Origin: Lachnospiraceae bacterium
GTDB taxonomy: Bacteria > Bacillota > Clostridia > Lachnospirales > Lachnospiraceae
Direction: 5' to 3'
Length of the DNA: 64,000 nucleotides
Assembly (NCBI GenBank): GCA_021202335.1
Contig: JAJQDE010000027.1
Coordinates: 31,989 to 95,988, forward strand
In this document: in pieces, positions 1-9,671 of the stretch
How the letters are laid out: the number at the start of each line of letters is the position of its first letter
How positions within the stretch are numbered: position 1 is the first letter of the stretch
The notes under the pieces: model-generated
What the model was told of the DNA's origin: nothing
What the model saw: only the letters and a program-made list of their open reading frames with translations
The model's database searches: none
Position numbers and translations under genes: made by a program

Positions 1-123
1 AAGGCGGCAGGATTTTTGCAGCCTGCCATCGAGGAGGCGGCAGCTCTGAATATTGAAAGCAATCACGGCGTGTGCTTTGAAAAGTATTTAGGGAGATTGA
101 TTGAAGGAATGGAGGAGAATTGA
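1..123 (+). CDS. C-terminal end of an unidentified protein (partial)
   Basis: The first base starts an open frame of 40 codons that runs to TGA at 121-123. The translated tail contains EEAAALNIESNHGVCF and ends in EGMEEN. I do not recognise the family from this fragment. It is followed at once by the ECF S component, and its last codons contain the GGAGGAG ribosome site of that gene, so the two are probably one operon. A vitamin or cofactor salvage enzyme would suit the neighbour, but that is only a guess. Confidence 0.6.
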   Translation, partial: KAAGFLQPAIEEAAALNIESNHGVCFEKYLGRLIEGMEEN

Positions 124-128
124 AAAAT

Positions 129-677
129 ATGACAACAAAAACAACGGCAAAAACAAAAGTAAACCGGTCGGCAAAAATGAAATACATCTCGCTCACGGGA
201 CTCATGGCGGCGATGATTGCAATTATGACAGCGTATATCTGCCATATTCCGACGGGCGTAAACGGAGGCTATATCCACTTTGGCGACTCGCTGATCTACA
301 TAGCGGCTGCCATTCTTCCCACACCCTACGCGCTTGCGGCGGCTGCCATCGGCGGCGGGCTTGCGGATTTAATGACAGCTCCCATGTGGGCGCCCGCAAC
401 CATCATCATAAAAATGCTGATTACCATTCCTTTCACGAACAGGCCGGCAAAAATCATCACGCCGCGCAACGTGATTGCGACCGTGATTGCATATCTTATT
501 TCCGGTGTGAGTTATTTCTTTGCGGAATACATTATTTTCGGCTCCTTTGGCAGCGCGTTCCTCGCTTCAATGTCGGGAAGCCTGATTCAATCGGGCGGCA
601 GCGCCGTATTCTTTATCATATTCGGGCTTGCGCTTGATAAGGTACACATTAAGAGCATATTAAACAGTCAGCTTTAA
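129..677 (+). CDS. ECF transporter S component
   Basis: This is a small hydrophobic protein of 182 residues with about six membrane segments. The pattern GLMAAMIAIMTAYICHIP followed by GGYIHFGDSLIYIAAAIL is typical of substrate-binding S components of energy-coupling factor importers. The family resembles the uncharacterised S components found beside TatD-linked radical SAM proteins, and that is the neighbour here. The substrate is not predictable from sequence. An in-frame TTG at 120 is only 2 bases from the GGAGGAG site at 111-117, whereas ATG at 129 has 11 bases, so 129 is chosen. The shared EcfA/A'/T module is not in the window. Confidence 0.8.
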   Translation: MTTKTTAKTKVNRSAKMKYISLTGLMAAMIAIMTAYICHIPTGVNGGYIHFGDSLIYIAAAILPTPYALAAAAIGGGLADLMTAPMWAPATIIIKMLITIPFTNRPAKIITPRNVIATVIAYLISGVSYFFAEYIIFGSFGSAFLASMSGSLIQSGGSAVFFIIFGLALDKVHIKSILNSQL

Positions 678-716
678 GCATCAGCGCTACAGCAGCGCAG
701 AAATGAGAGGAGAAAT

Positions 717-1313
717 ATGGCGGATATTTTATATACATACAAAAATCAGGTTTACGCAAACATTACAAACAAGTGCGACTGCAGCTGCACCTTCTGCATA
801 CGCTCGCTCAAGGACTCCGTGGGGGACGCCCAAACGCTTTGGCACCAAAAGGATCCTTCTCTTTCACAGATTAAGGCTGCCATGGACAGCTTCGACTTTA
901 CGGGCTATGACGAGCTTGTGTTCTGCGGCTACGGCGAGCCGACCTGCGCGCTCGATATCCTGCTTGAGAGCGCCAAATACGCGAAGGAAAAATACGGCGT
1001 GAAAATCCGCCTCAACACCAACGGGCTTGGCAATCTGTACCATAAGCGCAACATTGTTCCCGAGCTTGCGTCGGTAATCGACAGCGTTTCCATCAGCTTA
1101 AACGCTCCCACGAGCGAGAAATATGACGCCGTGACAAGACCTCAGTTTGAGAACGCCTTTGAGGGACTGCTGGAATTTGCATCGCTTTCTCAGACGGCAT
1201 TTGCGCACACTCAGCTTTCAATCGTGGATGTCCTGCCGGAGGATGAAATCGCCCAATGCCGGCGCATCGCCGACGAACGCGGGATATACCTTAAGATAAG
1301 GAAGTATGCGTAG
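717..1313 (+). CDS. small radical SAM protein, TatD-associated type
   Basis: The 198-residue protein has the radical SAM cluster motif C-x3-C-x2-C as CDCSCTFC near residue 21. It is followed by the S-adenosylmethionine-binding motif GYGEP and the strand RLNTNGL. Length and sequence match the compact TatD-linked radical SAM family (TIGR04038 type), whose reaction is unknown. A GAGAGGAG ribosome site lies just before ATG 717. It is spaced 39 bases from the S-component gene, and this pairing recurs in Clostridia, suggesting a shared cofactor-related job. A bidirectional terminator follows. Confidence 0.82.
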   Translation: MADILYTYKNQVYANITNKCDCSCTFCIRSLKDSVGDAQTLWHQKDPSLSQIKAAMDSFDFTGYDELVFCGYGEPTCALDILLESAKYAKEKYGVKIRLNTNGLGNLYHKRNIVPELASVIDSVSISLNAPTSEKYDAVTRPQFENAFEGLLEFASLSQTAFAHTQLSIVDVLPEDEIAQCRRIADERGIYLKIRKYA

Positions 1314-1315
1314 CG

Positions 1316-1344
1316 TTGGCACATTCTCGTCCTATACGACAAAA
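1316..1344. repeat. partial copy of a dispersed hairpin/palindrome repeat
   Basis: GTTGGCACATTCTC is followed by TCCTATACGACAAAA (1330-1344). The second string is identical to the right arm of the palindrome at 22499-22513. The first matches one side of the AATGTGCC hairpins at 10121 and 22389. It begins just after the radical SAM stop codon. Confidence 0.6.
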
Positions 1345-1375
1345 AAACGGCCGCCTCACAGGCGACCGTTTTTTA
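1342..1375. terminator. bidirectional intrinsic terminator
   Basis: AAAAAACGGCCGCC and GGCGACCGTTTTTT form a stem with one C/A mismatch around a TCACA loop, with an A tract on one side and a T tract on the other. It lies between the convergent radical SAM gene and the galactanase gene and can end both transcripts. Confidence 0.85.
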
Positions 1376-1384
1376 TGTCTGTAT

Positions 1385-4300
1385 TTATTTGATTACAAAT
1401 GTCTTTGTCACTGTTCCGGAATAGCTGCCGATTCCCGTAATTACAGCGGTCGCCGTTCCGCGCAGGTCGTTATTGGTATATACCACCGTATAATCTTTGT
1501 TGAGCTTCAGGCTCCTGCCGTTCACCTTAACTGTCAGCTTCGGCGTCAGCGCCTTGCCCTTATAGGTCTGCACCTTAATGTCCGCCACGCATGAAGCGTC
1601 AAGCTTCGCTTGCGTAATGCAGAAGGTCTTTGTGACCGTCGCTTTCGATGTGCCATCGGCATAGCCAAGCCCCGTCGCCGTAATTTCAGCCGTTGGAACT
1701 GCTGCCGAATTTTCATTCGCGACATTCTTTGCGTTGGTATATTTCACCTTGTATGCCGTGCCCTGCTTAAGCGTAAGCTCCTTGCCTGTTGCCTTAAGCG
1801 TAAATGTGACAGTGGGCTTAAGATTGCTTCCCGTATAAGCCGCGTTTTCAACCTTCACCGCAAAATCGCTAAGCGAGGTCGGATGTATTTCAAACGTCGT
1901 TTCGTATTTGCCGGTATAGTTGCCCTTGCCCTTGATTACTGCCGTGGCAAGCCAGGTTCCGTCTGAGGACTGCTTACCCTTCACATTATCCTTGAAGCTT
2001 ACCGTATAATCCTTGCCGCTTACAAGGCTGATTAAGTTTGAAGCATCCGCCTGCACACCGTTATTCTTTGCCGCAACCGTCGCGTTTACGGTAAAGTCAG
2101 GCTTAAGCGCATATCCGGTATAATAGAGCACCGTTTCTTCATTGTTCGTCTTTGCAAGATATACCGTCGAAGCCGATAATCCGCAGTTTTCAATATCCGC
2201 CTTTGTAATCTTGAAGTAAACAATCTTTTCTCCCGCGTAATCTCCGTCGCCGGTAATTATCAGCTTCGCTCTGCTGCCTACATTTATGTTGTCCTCATAC
2301 TCAAGCTCATAGCTTCCCGAGCTTGAAGTCAGCGGCTCCGTCGCCCCATAAGGAGTGATTGTCAATCCGCACGGCGTGCCGGCGTCTGTATATTCGGTCA
2401 GCTCCACCTTACTGCCCGTAAACTGCGCCGCCTCCGTCTTGACCTTAGCGTAAGAAAGATTGTGCGCCTTGTCAGTCACCTTAAGAGTAACCGTCGTCGT
2501 TCCGCCGTAGTTGCCTATGCCCGTAAGCAGCAGAGAGTAGGTGCCCATATCCGTGGCGAATTTCTCCTTGCTGTTTGCAAGCGCCGTATAACCGATATCC
2601 TTTTCGGAAGACTCCGACGATGTAAAGGTATATCCCGTAATCTCAAAATCGCGTCCGAGCGTTAATGTCCCCGAGGTATCGGAGGTTATTGTAACCGTCG
2701 CCTTCTGCGCCTTTCCCGTATATACGAGCGCCTTCGCCTTCGCCTCAATCTGCGTGCCGCTTATCTTCTGCGTTGATATTGAAAAGGTTTTCGTAACAGT
2801 TCCCGCAAAGCCGCCCTTTCCTTTAATTATCATTGTCGCAGGTTGTTCGGTTCCGGTGGCTTTTTTGTTATTCTTATAGCTTACGGTGTAATCCGTGCCC
2901 TTCTTTAATGTATAAGAGCCGTATTTAAGCGTAACATTCGGCTTGATTGCCTTGCCCGTGTAAGAGCCGCCCGCAATCGAGGATACCGTAATATCGCCCG
3001 CCTCCTCAAGCTCGTTAATATCCGCCTTTACAACCTTAAAAGTTTTAGTCACCGAGCCGGTATAGTACGCGTTGCTCTCCTCAGCCACCACATGCACCTT
3101 CGCCGTGCCGACCTTAATATTCTTTTCGTACTCTACGGTGTAATCCGTGCCCTCCGTAAGGTATGTTTCGCCATTATCAAAGGTTACGGCTACCGTACCG
3201 TATTCAACCTCCTCGCCGCCAAGGTAAGCAAGGTCGCCGGGCACCGCGCTGCCGTCATACGTAATCACCGCGTCCGCAAGCGATTTCGCTTTCACTATCG
3301 CAAAGCTAAGCGTCGCCGTTCCCGTAAAGGCGCCTGTTCCCGTTATGGTCGCCGCGGCTACGCTCGCATCGGTCGTGCATTCGGTATTATTGCTGTATTC
3401 CACGGTATAATCCTTACCCTCCGAAAGCGTATATCCGAGGTAGGTTCCCGTAATCTCAGGCTCAATCGCCGACCCCGTGTAAATCTGATTTCTAATCGAT
3501 GCGAAGGTTACATCGCCAATGCTCACAGCACCGTCCGCAAGCTCACTTGCCGCCTTTATATCAGCCGACACCCTGACAGGGTACTTCGGCATCAGAAACC
3601 ATGCGTTTCCGGCACTGTCAATGTTTTCTTTGATGCTTATTTTCGCGCTCTCCGCTTCTTCGTCCGTAAGCGTTGTGTTGTACAAATAAATATCATTTAC
3701 AAAATATCCGTCGTCCGGTGTTACCGCGACCGTTACCTTCTCGCCTGACTGCGCATAGGCTTCGCTCACGCTGATGTCTGCATGGTCGTTCGTATCGGCA
3801 GTCACCGCGAAGGTTCCGTACAGATATGTATCGTCGATGCTTCCCCATGAGCCTGTCGCCGTGCTGTTGATTTCAAAGCCGACCGTCACCGCATCGCCGT
3901 CCTCCACAGTAAAGCCTGACACCTCGGGCTGCGCCCAGTTGAGCCATCCCGAAAATTCAAATTCGGTTTTCATCGTATATGATGAGGTGTTACCGTCGTC
4001 GTCCGTCGACGTTATCGTGACATAAGCATATGAAATATTGTCCGCGCCGAACGAGCCGCCCTGCGCATATCCGCCAAAGGTGTATGTTCCTGCCGGAAGC
4101 CCCGTCACCGCCTGCGATATCGTCATGTCAAAGCCCGCATCGTCGCGCCAAAAATTCATTCCATAGCTGCCTGAACGGGGATTTTCCGTTGTCGGAGCCA
4201 CCGCGTAATGCTCGGAATCCGGAGTCGACGTATCCACGCTTCCGTCTGAGCTGTAATTAGTTACTACCCACGGATCCTGACCATCCTCAAAGCCCGGGTT

Positions 4301-7300
4301 ATCCAGCAGATTATACTCGTCGCCCGTCACGACCTTTATTGTCAGATACACATCGTATTTTTCCACGACGTTCTTCTCGCCGTTGTTATATGAGCACGTA
4401 ACAACGCCGTCAACAGTATATTCGCCCTCCTTGTCCGTGGAAACAAGCTTCTGCTGATCCTCGTCCCACTTTACGGGGAACTCCTGCGTGCTCTTGTCGT
4501 TGAATTTTGCCGTAACCGTGGACGGCCATTCAATCTCATCGCCGATACCGACCTCAAGCTCCGTGTTCTTCGTCATATATGAAATGCTTGTCGTCGCCGA
4601 CGACGCGCCCGTCCTTATATAGCTGTATGAGTTCAGCGACTCAAGCGCAATTCCTTCAAAATCAAACCACGACTGATTGTCGACCGCGCTGCCGCCGTAC
4701 CAAAGCCCGGCATCCTCAGGGTCATACTCCGCGGAGTAGCTTGAAGCCCAGCCCGAGCCATACTTTTCCCAAAGAGCCTTGTTTTGGCTGTACTGTGAGC
4801 TGTTGATCGTACCGTCGTCATTATATGCGTAAGCTACGGGAATCCACGCCGGCTCCCAATAGAACACGCCTATTCCGTTCGTGACTCCGTTCACTGCCGC
4901 AACAACCGCGCGCAGCTCGTCAACCTGCCCCTGCACGGAAATATCGTACTGCAAATTCTGTCCGCTGGTCTTTGGCGCGGAATTATCGTGTCCATCGCCG
5001 TCGTCCCATGACCACGCCCATGAGGTTTCCGCTACCATAACCTGTTTGCCGTAGGTAGACGCGACATACTCAAGCGCGCTTGTAAGCGATGATGTGTCCG
5101 ACTCTGTCGTTGATGTTTCATGCCAGTACGGATAGTATGAGGTCGCGAATACATCATAATCCACCCCATAGGTATCCAGCCTTGCCGCAATGCTGCTAAA
5201 GCCGTCCTCCGGGTCCGTATAGTGCAGCGCAACCTTTACCGCTGTCTTATCACCCAAATATTTCTCACTGTACTCTCTTACCGCCTTGCTGCCCGCATTG
5301 AAAAGGGCTGCCACATTTGCTGCCGCCGTTTCACCCGCAACACCGGTGTTTGTTTCGTTTCCTACCTGGACCATGCCTACGTCAACGCCGTTTTTATAGA
5401 GCGTTTCAAGGCTGCTGTATGTAAAGTCATAAAGCGCCTCGACCTTCTCATCAACACTCATGCTCTCCCATGCCTTCGGCGCAGTGTATTTAGACGGATC
5501 CGCCCAAAAGTCCGAATAGTGGAAGTCAATCAGCACCCGAAGCCCCGCCGCTGTCGCAAGCTTACCGAGCTTCACGGCTGTTTCAAGGTCGTTATGCCCG
5601 CCGCCGTAGCTGTTTCCGCTTGAATCATACGGATTGTTCCAAACACGGATGCGCACCCAGTTCGTGCCGCCATTTTTCAAAGCCTCAAAAAATTCAGCGT
5701 CGCTTAAAGCGTTTCCGTCCGCGTCCTTAAATACCGCGCCGCTCTCAATAATCGAGATGTACGACGACACGTCCGCGCCTGTGATGAAGTCGTCCGAGAG
5801 CGCAACCTTTTCTACGTTTACGGAGGCCTCTGTAGCATACTTTAACGCCTCGATTGCCGCCGTAAGCGCTTCAATGGCTCCGTCAATCTCTTCGTCTGTC
5901 GTTTCTTCGTTTTCCGCGACCTCTTTTGCGGATTTCAGCGCCGACTCAAGCGCTTCCCATGTCGCCACCGTATAGTCCGCTTCCACAAGGCTCTCAGCCT
6001 CCGCAATCAGCGCCTGAAGCTGCGCCAGCTTGCTGATAGTGTCGGAAAGCACACCGTCCTTATAATATATATAACCCGAGAACACGGGCGTAATGTCCAC
6101 GTTCCAATCATCAGCTGTCCCACCGTTGATGAAATTCATCTGCCATGTGTATGAACCGTCATTATCCGTATATAATTGGAATACCTGCTCTCCATCATCC
6201 GCATCCGGCACGGCAAAGGTCAGATAATACCAGTTTGACGCCGACTCATCGGCTGTCATATCGTAATAGAGATTGCCCCACTCGTCCGTACCATCCGCCG
6301 TCAGTGCCGCAGCCGTGCCCGTAGTGGAGTCAAGGGTTTTTATCTCCTCTCCGCTCATGATTGCGGGCGTTCCCGTATTGTCATACACATACAGTGTCAC
6401 ATTTCTGAGCGCTGCCGTCGCATCATCGCCGGCATAGGCTACGGAATCCTTAACCGCATACTGCTCTGCATCGCCTGAAACAAGCGCGGCATAAATCTCC
6501 GTATAATTCCACTGCTGAGAGCATGACCATATTGAACTGCCATCCACATAGTCGCCGTTCTCATCAACAGACGCGGTGTAAATTTCAAAGCCCTCGGATG
6601 TGTTGGCAGTATCTCCAAACTCCATATCAATACTGTACCAGCCCGAATATGCCGTTTCGTTCATGAGATAAAAGGTTGTTCCGCTCCACGGCGTCCAGCT
6701 TGCTGCTTCGGCATCGCCCCAAGTGATGGTTTTCTGCCATGAATACACGCCCACCGCATAATCCGTTTCGCCCACATAATAGTATAAGGTAATCGCGGCA
6801 TTGCTGACCACCATCGCATCCACGGCTTCCTTGAGTGCCGTATACGCATCCGTGATGTCGTCGCCTGTCGTCGTTTCGGCATCGTCGTCGCTTACGTCCG
6901 CGTAGGTTCCGTCTATCAGCGTGTTTGCCGCCTCTAAAGCACTGCTGAATGTGCTCCACAGCTCCTCATCGTAGCTGGTCTCGCCGTTTTCCGTAATCGC
7001 CGTTACATCATCCGATGCGACAAGCTCCTTTAGCATTGCAAGCGTGATGCCCTCCGCAAGCTCAATTGATGAATAGAAGGTTCCGCCCTTATAATATACA
7101 TCTCCGTCAAATACGGGGGAGATGTCAGTATTGTAATCATCAGCCGTTCCGCCGTTGATAAAATTTGTTACCCAGCCTGACGAATCCTCCGAATAGAGCT
7201 GGCATACTGTATCACCCTCGTCCCCCGCGGGAACAGAGAAGGTAAGATAATACCAGCTTTCCTCATCCTCAACTGCCGTCATGGAATAGAAATTTCCCCA

Positions 7301-8911
7301 GTCCTCAGTGTAGGATGCCGTAAGCGCCGTGACCGTTCCCTCATCCTCATCAACATATGAAAGCTCTGTGTCGGAACCGACTTCAATCGCTGGCGTTCCC
7401 GCGGCATCGTACACATACAATGTCACGTTTCTCATCAGTGCCGTTATATTGTCGCTTCCCGTGTAAAGCACGGAATTTTTTACCGCATAGTCAGTATCAT
7501 CGCCGGAAATCAATGCGGCGTAGACGTCTGTATTGTTCCATTGCGGGTCGCATTGATATACCATGCTGACTGTATAATTTCCATCCGTATCGCTTGAAGC
7601 CGTATAAACATTAAATCCCGTACTTGTGTCCGTCACATCTTCAAATGTAAGCTCAATGCTGTACCAGCCCGTATAATCATTCTCCGTCATCAAACGGCAA
7701 TCCGCACTTTCCCAGTCCGACGGTGTCCAATCCGCCTCTTCTGCGCTGTCAGCCGTTATAGATGTATCCCAAGCGGCAATTCCTACCTCATAATCCGTTT
7801 CACCAACGTAATAGTAGAATGTTACTTCAATTGCCTCAAGCTCCAGCCCTTCAGCCGCCGCTTCCAGCGCCTCATATGCTTCGGTAATCTCACTCGCGCT
7901 GTTGTCGTCAGTTTTGTCGCTGTCTTCCAAAATTGTCTTGGCATCGCTCAATGCCGTTGACATTGCCGACCATGAAGCCGATGTGTATTTTGACTCATCA
8001 TAATCTTTATAAGTATCATACAGGGTCTGAAGCTGCTCTTTTGTATAATAGTCGGCAACAGCCTCAAGCACGATGTTATCTATATGAATATCCTCTCCAT
8101 CGGTATTGCTTGTACCTGATGGATAAAGCGTGCCCGAAACCTTAACTGTCACACTCGAATTATTGTCACCTGTTATTTCAAAGCTGTCCGTTGTCAGCGT
8201 ACTCCATGTTCCCCACGCCGATGAAGCCGAGCTTAAATCCATTGACGCAAGCGTGGTATCATCACCCGAAGTCACAGTCAGAGTAAAGCTGTCGGAGCTG
8301 TACACGCCGCCAACATCCACTGACGCCTTATACGTGCCCTCATCAACACTTTCCAGTGTCTGACTTGCAGATACTGATGTTTCAGAGTTTGCCCACTTAT
8401 ATAAATAAGTTGTAGTATTAGCGGTATTATATTCGTCTGTCGTATAAGTTAAATTTGTTATCTCCCACGATTCATCAGTCGAATCCTCAAAATCCCCGTT
8501 CGTCAGCAGATTGCCGTCCGTCGTTTCCTCGTCTGTTGTATCTTCATCCGAGTCCGACTCCTCTTCCAAAAGCTCCTCTTCTGAATCTGACTCCTCTTCC
8601 GAGTCCGACTCCTCTTCCGAATCCGACTCCTCTTCTGAGCCTGACTCCTCTTCCAAAAGCTCCTCTTCTGAGTCTGACTCCTCCTCCAAAAGCTCCTCCT
8701 CTGAGCCTGACTCCTCCTCTGAGTCTGATTCCTCCTCCAAAAGCTCCTCCTCCGAAGCTTTTACTTCTGTTTCCTCTGAAGCTTCTGCTTCTACTTCTGC
8801 TTCTTCAGTCTGTTCAGCCGCGCTGACCCCAAATCCCGGGACAGTGCTTCCCGTAAAGACCAGTGTCGCCGTAAGCAGCCAGCACAGGAATTTTTCTGTT
8901 ACCTTTTTCAT
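1385..8911 (-). CDS. giant secreted arabinogalactan endo-beta-1,4-galactanase (GH53) with CBM, FIVAR and Ig-like repeats
   Basis: The 2508-residue exported enzyme has a signal peptide (about 1-31, ending VSAAE) and an acidic Glu/Ser/Asp linker (about 32-135). Next come a jelly-roll module opening with NLLTNGDFED and three FIVAR-like helical segments alternating with two copies of a beta module opening FYYYVGETDY. The GH53 barrel spans about 1030-1425, with acid/base Glu1186 in QVGNET and nucleophile Glu1295 in VAETSW. It is followed by a Big_4-like domain, a CBM61-like module (about 1535-1700) and eight Ig-like repeats of the YTGKAIKP...DYTVSY type to the C-terminus. There is no LPXTG or SLH anchor. 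ATG 8911 is preferred over upstream codons because GGAGAGG lies 8 bases before it and the upstream extension overlaps the promoter -10. The substrate is galactan side chains of pectin. Confidence 0.92.
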   Translation of the reverse strand: MKKVTEKFLCWLLTATLVFTGSTVPGFGVSAAEQTEEAEVEAEASEETEVKASEEELLEEESDSEEESGSEEELLEEESDSEEELLEEESGSEEESDSEEESDSEEESDSEEELLEEESDSDEDTTDEETTDGNLLTNGDFEDSTDESWEITNLTYTTDEYNTANTTTYLYKWANSETSVSASQTLESVDEGTYKASVDVGGVYSSDSFTLTVTSGDDTTLASMDLSSASSAWGTWSTLTTDSFEITGDNNSSVTVKVSGTLYPSGTSNTDGEDIHIDNIVLEAVADYYTKEQLQTLYDTYKDYDESKYTSASWSAMSTALSDAKTILEDSDKTDDNSASEITEAYEALEAAAEGLELEAIEVTFYYYVGETDYEVGIAAWDTSITADSAEEADWTPSDWESADCRLMTENDYTGWYSIELTFEDVTDTSTGFNVYTASSDTDGNYTVSMVYQCDPQWNNTDVYAALISGDDTDYAVKNSVLYTGSDNITALMRNVTLYVYDAAGTPAIEVGSDTELSYVDEDEGTVTALTASYTEDWGNFYSMTAVEDEESWYYLTFSVPAGDEGDTVCQLYSEDSSGWVTNFINGGTADDYNTDISPVFDGDVYYKGGTFYSSIELAEGITLAMLKELVASDDVTAITENGETSYDEELWSTFSSALEAANTLIDGTYADVSDDDAETTTGDDITDAYTALKEAVDAMVVSNAAITLYYYVGETDYAVGVYSWQKTITWGDAEAASWTPWSGTTFYLMNETAYSGWYSIDMEFGDTANTSEGFEIYTASVDENGDYVDGSSIWSCSQQWNYTEIYAALVSGDAEQYAVKDSVAYAGDDATAALRNVTLYVYDNTGTPAIMSGEEIKTLDSTTGTAAALTADGTDEWGNLYYDMTADESASNWYYLTFAVPDADDGEQVFQLYTDNDGSYTWQMNFINGGTADDWNVDITPVFSGYIYYKDGVLSDTISKLAQLQALIAEAESLVEADYTVATWEALESALKSAKEVAENEETTDEEIDGAIEALTAAIEALKYATEASVNVEKVALSDDFITGADVSSYISIIESGAVFKDADGNALSDAEFFEALKNGGTNWVRIRVWNNPYDSSGNSYGGGHNDLETAVKLGKLATAAGLRVLIDFHYSDFWADPSKYTAPKAWESMSVDEKVEALYDFTYSSLETLYKNGVDVGMVQVGNETNTGVAGETAAANVAALFNAGSKAVREYSEKYLGDKTAVKVALHYTDPEDGFSSIAARLDTYGVDYDVFATSYYPYWHETSTTESDTSSLTSALEYVASTYGKQVMVAETSWAWSWDDGDGHDNSAPKTSGQNLQYDISVQGQVDELRAVVAAVNGVTNGIGVFYWEPAWIPVAYAYNDDGTINSSQYSQNKALWEKYGSGWASSYSAEYDPEDAGLWYGGSAVDNQSWFDFEGIALESLNSYSYIRTGASSATTSISYMTKNTELEVGIGDEIEWPSTVTAKFNDKSTQEFPVKWDEDQQKLVSTDKEGEYTVDGVVTCSYNNGEKNVVEKYDVYLTIKVVTGDEYNLLDNPGFEDGQDPWVVTNYSSDGSVDTSTPDSEHYAVAPTTENPRSGSYGMNFWRDDAGFDMTISQAVTGLPAGTYTFGGYAQGGSFGADNISYAYVTITSTDDDGNTSSYTMKTEFEFSGWLNWAQPEVSGFTVEDGDAVTVGFEINSTATGSWGSIDDTYLYGTFAVTADTNDHADISVSEAYAQSGEKVTVAVTPDDGYFVNDIYLYNTTLTDEEAESAKISIKENIDSAGNAWFLMPKYPVRVSADIKAASELADGAVSIGDVTFASIRNQIYTGSAIEPEITGTYLGYTLSEGKDYTVEYSNNTECTTDASVAAATITGTGAFTGTATLSFAIVKAKSLADAVITYDGSAVPGDLAYLGGEEVEYGTVAVTFDNGETYLTEGTDYTVEYEKNIKVGTAKVHVVAEESNAYYTGSVTKTFKVVKADINELEEAGDITVSSIAGGSYTGKAIKPNVTLKYGSYTLKKGTDYTVSYKNNKKATGTEQPATMIIKGKGGFAGTVTKTFSISTQKISGTQIEAKAKALVYTGKAQKATVTITSDTSGTLTLGRDFEITGYTFTSSESSEKDIGYTALANSKEKFATDMGTYSLLLTGIGNYGGTTTVTLKVTDKAHNLSYAKVKTEAAQFTGSKVELTEYTDAGTPCGLTITPYGATEPLTSSSGSYELEYEDNINVGSRAKLIITGDGDYAGEKIVYFKITKADIENCGLSASTVYLAKTNNEETVLYYTGYALKPDFTVNATVAAKNNGVQADASNLISLVSGKDYTVSFKDNVKGKQSSDGTWLATAVIKGKGNYTGKYETTFEIHPTSLSDFAVKVENAAYTGSNLKPTVTFTLKATGKELTLKQGTAYKVKYTNAKNVANENSAAVPTAEITATGLGYADGTSKATVTKTFCITQAKLDASCVADIKVQTYKGKALTPKLTVKVNGRSLKLNKDYTVVYTNNDLRGTATAVITGIGSYSGTVTKTFVIK
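8560..8760. repeat. tandem DNA repeat encoding the acidic linker
   Basis: Units of the form GACTCCTCTTCC and AAAAGCTCCTC recur in imperfect tandem. They encode Glu-Glu-Glu-Ser-Asp-Ser and Glu-Leu-Leu-Glu-Glu-Glu runs of the galactanase. Such repeats can change copy number by slippage, so linker length may vary between strains. Confidence 0.75.
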
Positions 8912-8967
8912 AAGTTCAACCTCTCCTTTCCACAAAACAAGCAATTTCTTTTTGTTAATTTTGAACA

Positions 8968-8996
8968 ATTATAACACGTAAAAAAAAAAAAATTGT
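8968..8996 (-). promoter_or_regulatory. probable promoter of the galactanase gene
   Basis: On the minus strand TATAAT (8968-8973) is preceded at 17 bases by ACAATT, a poor -35. The spacer is almost a pure T run (A tract 8980-8992 on the plus strand). The weak -35 suggests help from an activator; the XRE-type protein is encoded just upstream. Confidence 0.55.
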
Positions 8997-9079
8997 GGAT
9001 TTTTACCAAGGTTGAACTATTTTGCGCCAAATAGCGTCGAAAATGGGCACAACTTTTCCCGCCATAAAATGGCATAAGT

Positions 9080-9409
9080 TCAACAGACCGTCAAACGCTT
9101 TATCCGGCGGATATACGCCTCAAGTCTGCCGAAGAAATTCCCCGGCTGTGACCAATGCACAATCCGGATTCTATCATCCCTTTGAATAAGCATATCTTCC
9201 ATATGAAGTCCGAGCATTTGGCTCAAAATGAAAAGATTATCAATTGACGGCATGCTCTGACCCTTATACCAGCGGTAAATCGGCTGCGGGCACGAAAGCC
9301 CCAGCGCCTGCTGCACCTCGCCGACGGAATATCCGCCCTCCTGCACAAGGCGCTTAATCAGCCCGCCCGTCATCAGCATGTCAGTTGAAGTACATTTAGG
9401 TTTACTCAT
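9080..9409 (-). CDS. small XRE-type helix-turn-helix protein
   Basis: The protein has 109 residues. The stretch SVGEVQQALGLSCPQPIYRW followed by GQSMPSIDNLFILSQMLGL is a classical Cro/C1 helix-turn-helix with its following helix. The tail RIVHWSQPGNFFGRLEAYIR is basic. ATG 9409 is chosen because TGAGGAAAACT precedes it and the upstream codons overlap its own promoter. It is co-directional with the galactanase gene 168 bases downstream, so it may control that gene or itself. A perfect AGAAGCTTCT palindrome lies in the spacer of its promoter, which suits autorepression. The DNA target is inferred, not shown. Confidence 0.75.
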   Translation of the reverse strand: MSKPKCTSTDMLMTGGLIKRLVQEGGYSVGEVQQALGLSCPQPIYRWYKGQSMPSIDNLFILSQMLGLHMEDMLIQRDDRIRIVHWSQPGNFFGRLEAYIRRIKRLTVC

Positions 9410-9445
9410 AGTTTTCCTCATTTCCACGAACATATTTTCACTTTT

Positions 9446-9474
9446 ATTATAAATGAGAAGCTTCTGTGAGTAAA
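9446..9474 (-). promoter_or_regulatory. promoter of the XRE gene with internal palindrome
   Basis: On the minus strand TTTACT (9469-9474), 17 bases, then TATAAT (9446-9451). The spacer holds the perfect palindrome AGAAGCTTCT (9456-9465), a likely operator. The rest of 9410-9621 is AT-rich with no recognisable gene. Confidence 0.7.
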
Positions 9475-9621
9475 TATTTTTTAAAATTTTCCATTGGACA
9501 TTTAATCCAAATTGTTCCGAACCAAACAGAAAATTCCAATTTCCAAAGAACCTGACCTTCGAAAAAGAAATCACAGAGCTGTTATGAATTTTTAACAATT
9601 CAAGCATTAAAATTATTCCCC

Positions 9622-9650
9622 TTGACAATTTATTGCGTCAAATCCATAAT
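9622..9650 (+). promoter_or_regulatory. promoter of the antitoxin remnant
   Basis: TTGACA (9622-9627), 17 bases, CATAAT (9645-9650). The arms TTGAC and GTCAA (9622-9626, 9637-9641) form a dyad over the promoter, as expected for an autoregulating antitoxin. Confidence 0.65.
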
Positions 9651-9671
9651 AAGCATAAGGATGCGGAGCGT

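Noticed and set aside
8560..8760. Possible CRISPR or minisatellite array
   Set aside because: Repeat units are short, contiguous and in frame with a secreted protein; there are no spacers and no cas genes.
1385..8968. Galactanase start at 8968
   Set aside because: The extension would overlap the TATAAT at 8968-8973, and the signal peptide begins at 8911 with a good ribosome site.
8511..8981. Long plus-strand frame rich in Ser/Asp over the start of the galactanase gene
   Set aside because: It is the mirror of the acidic tandem repeat on the minus strand; it has no ribosome site and covers the galactanase promoter.
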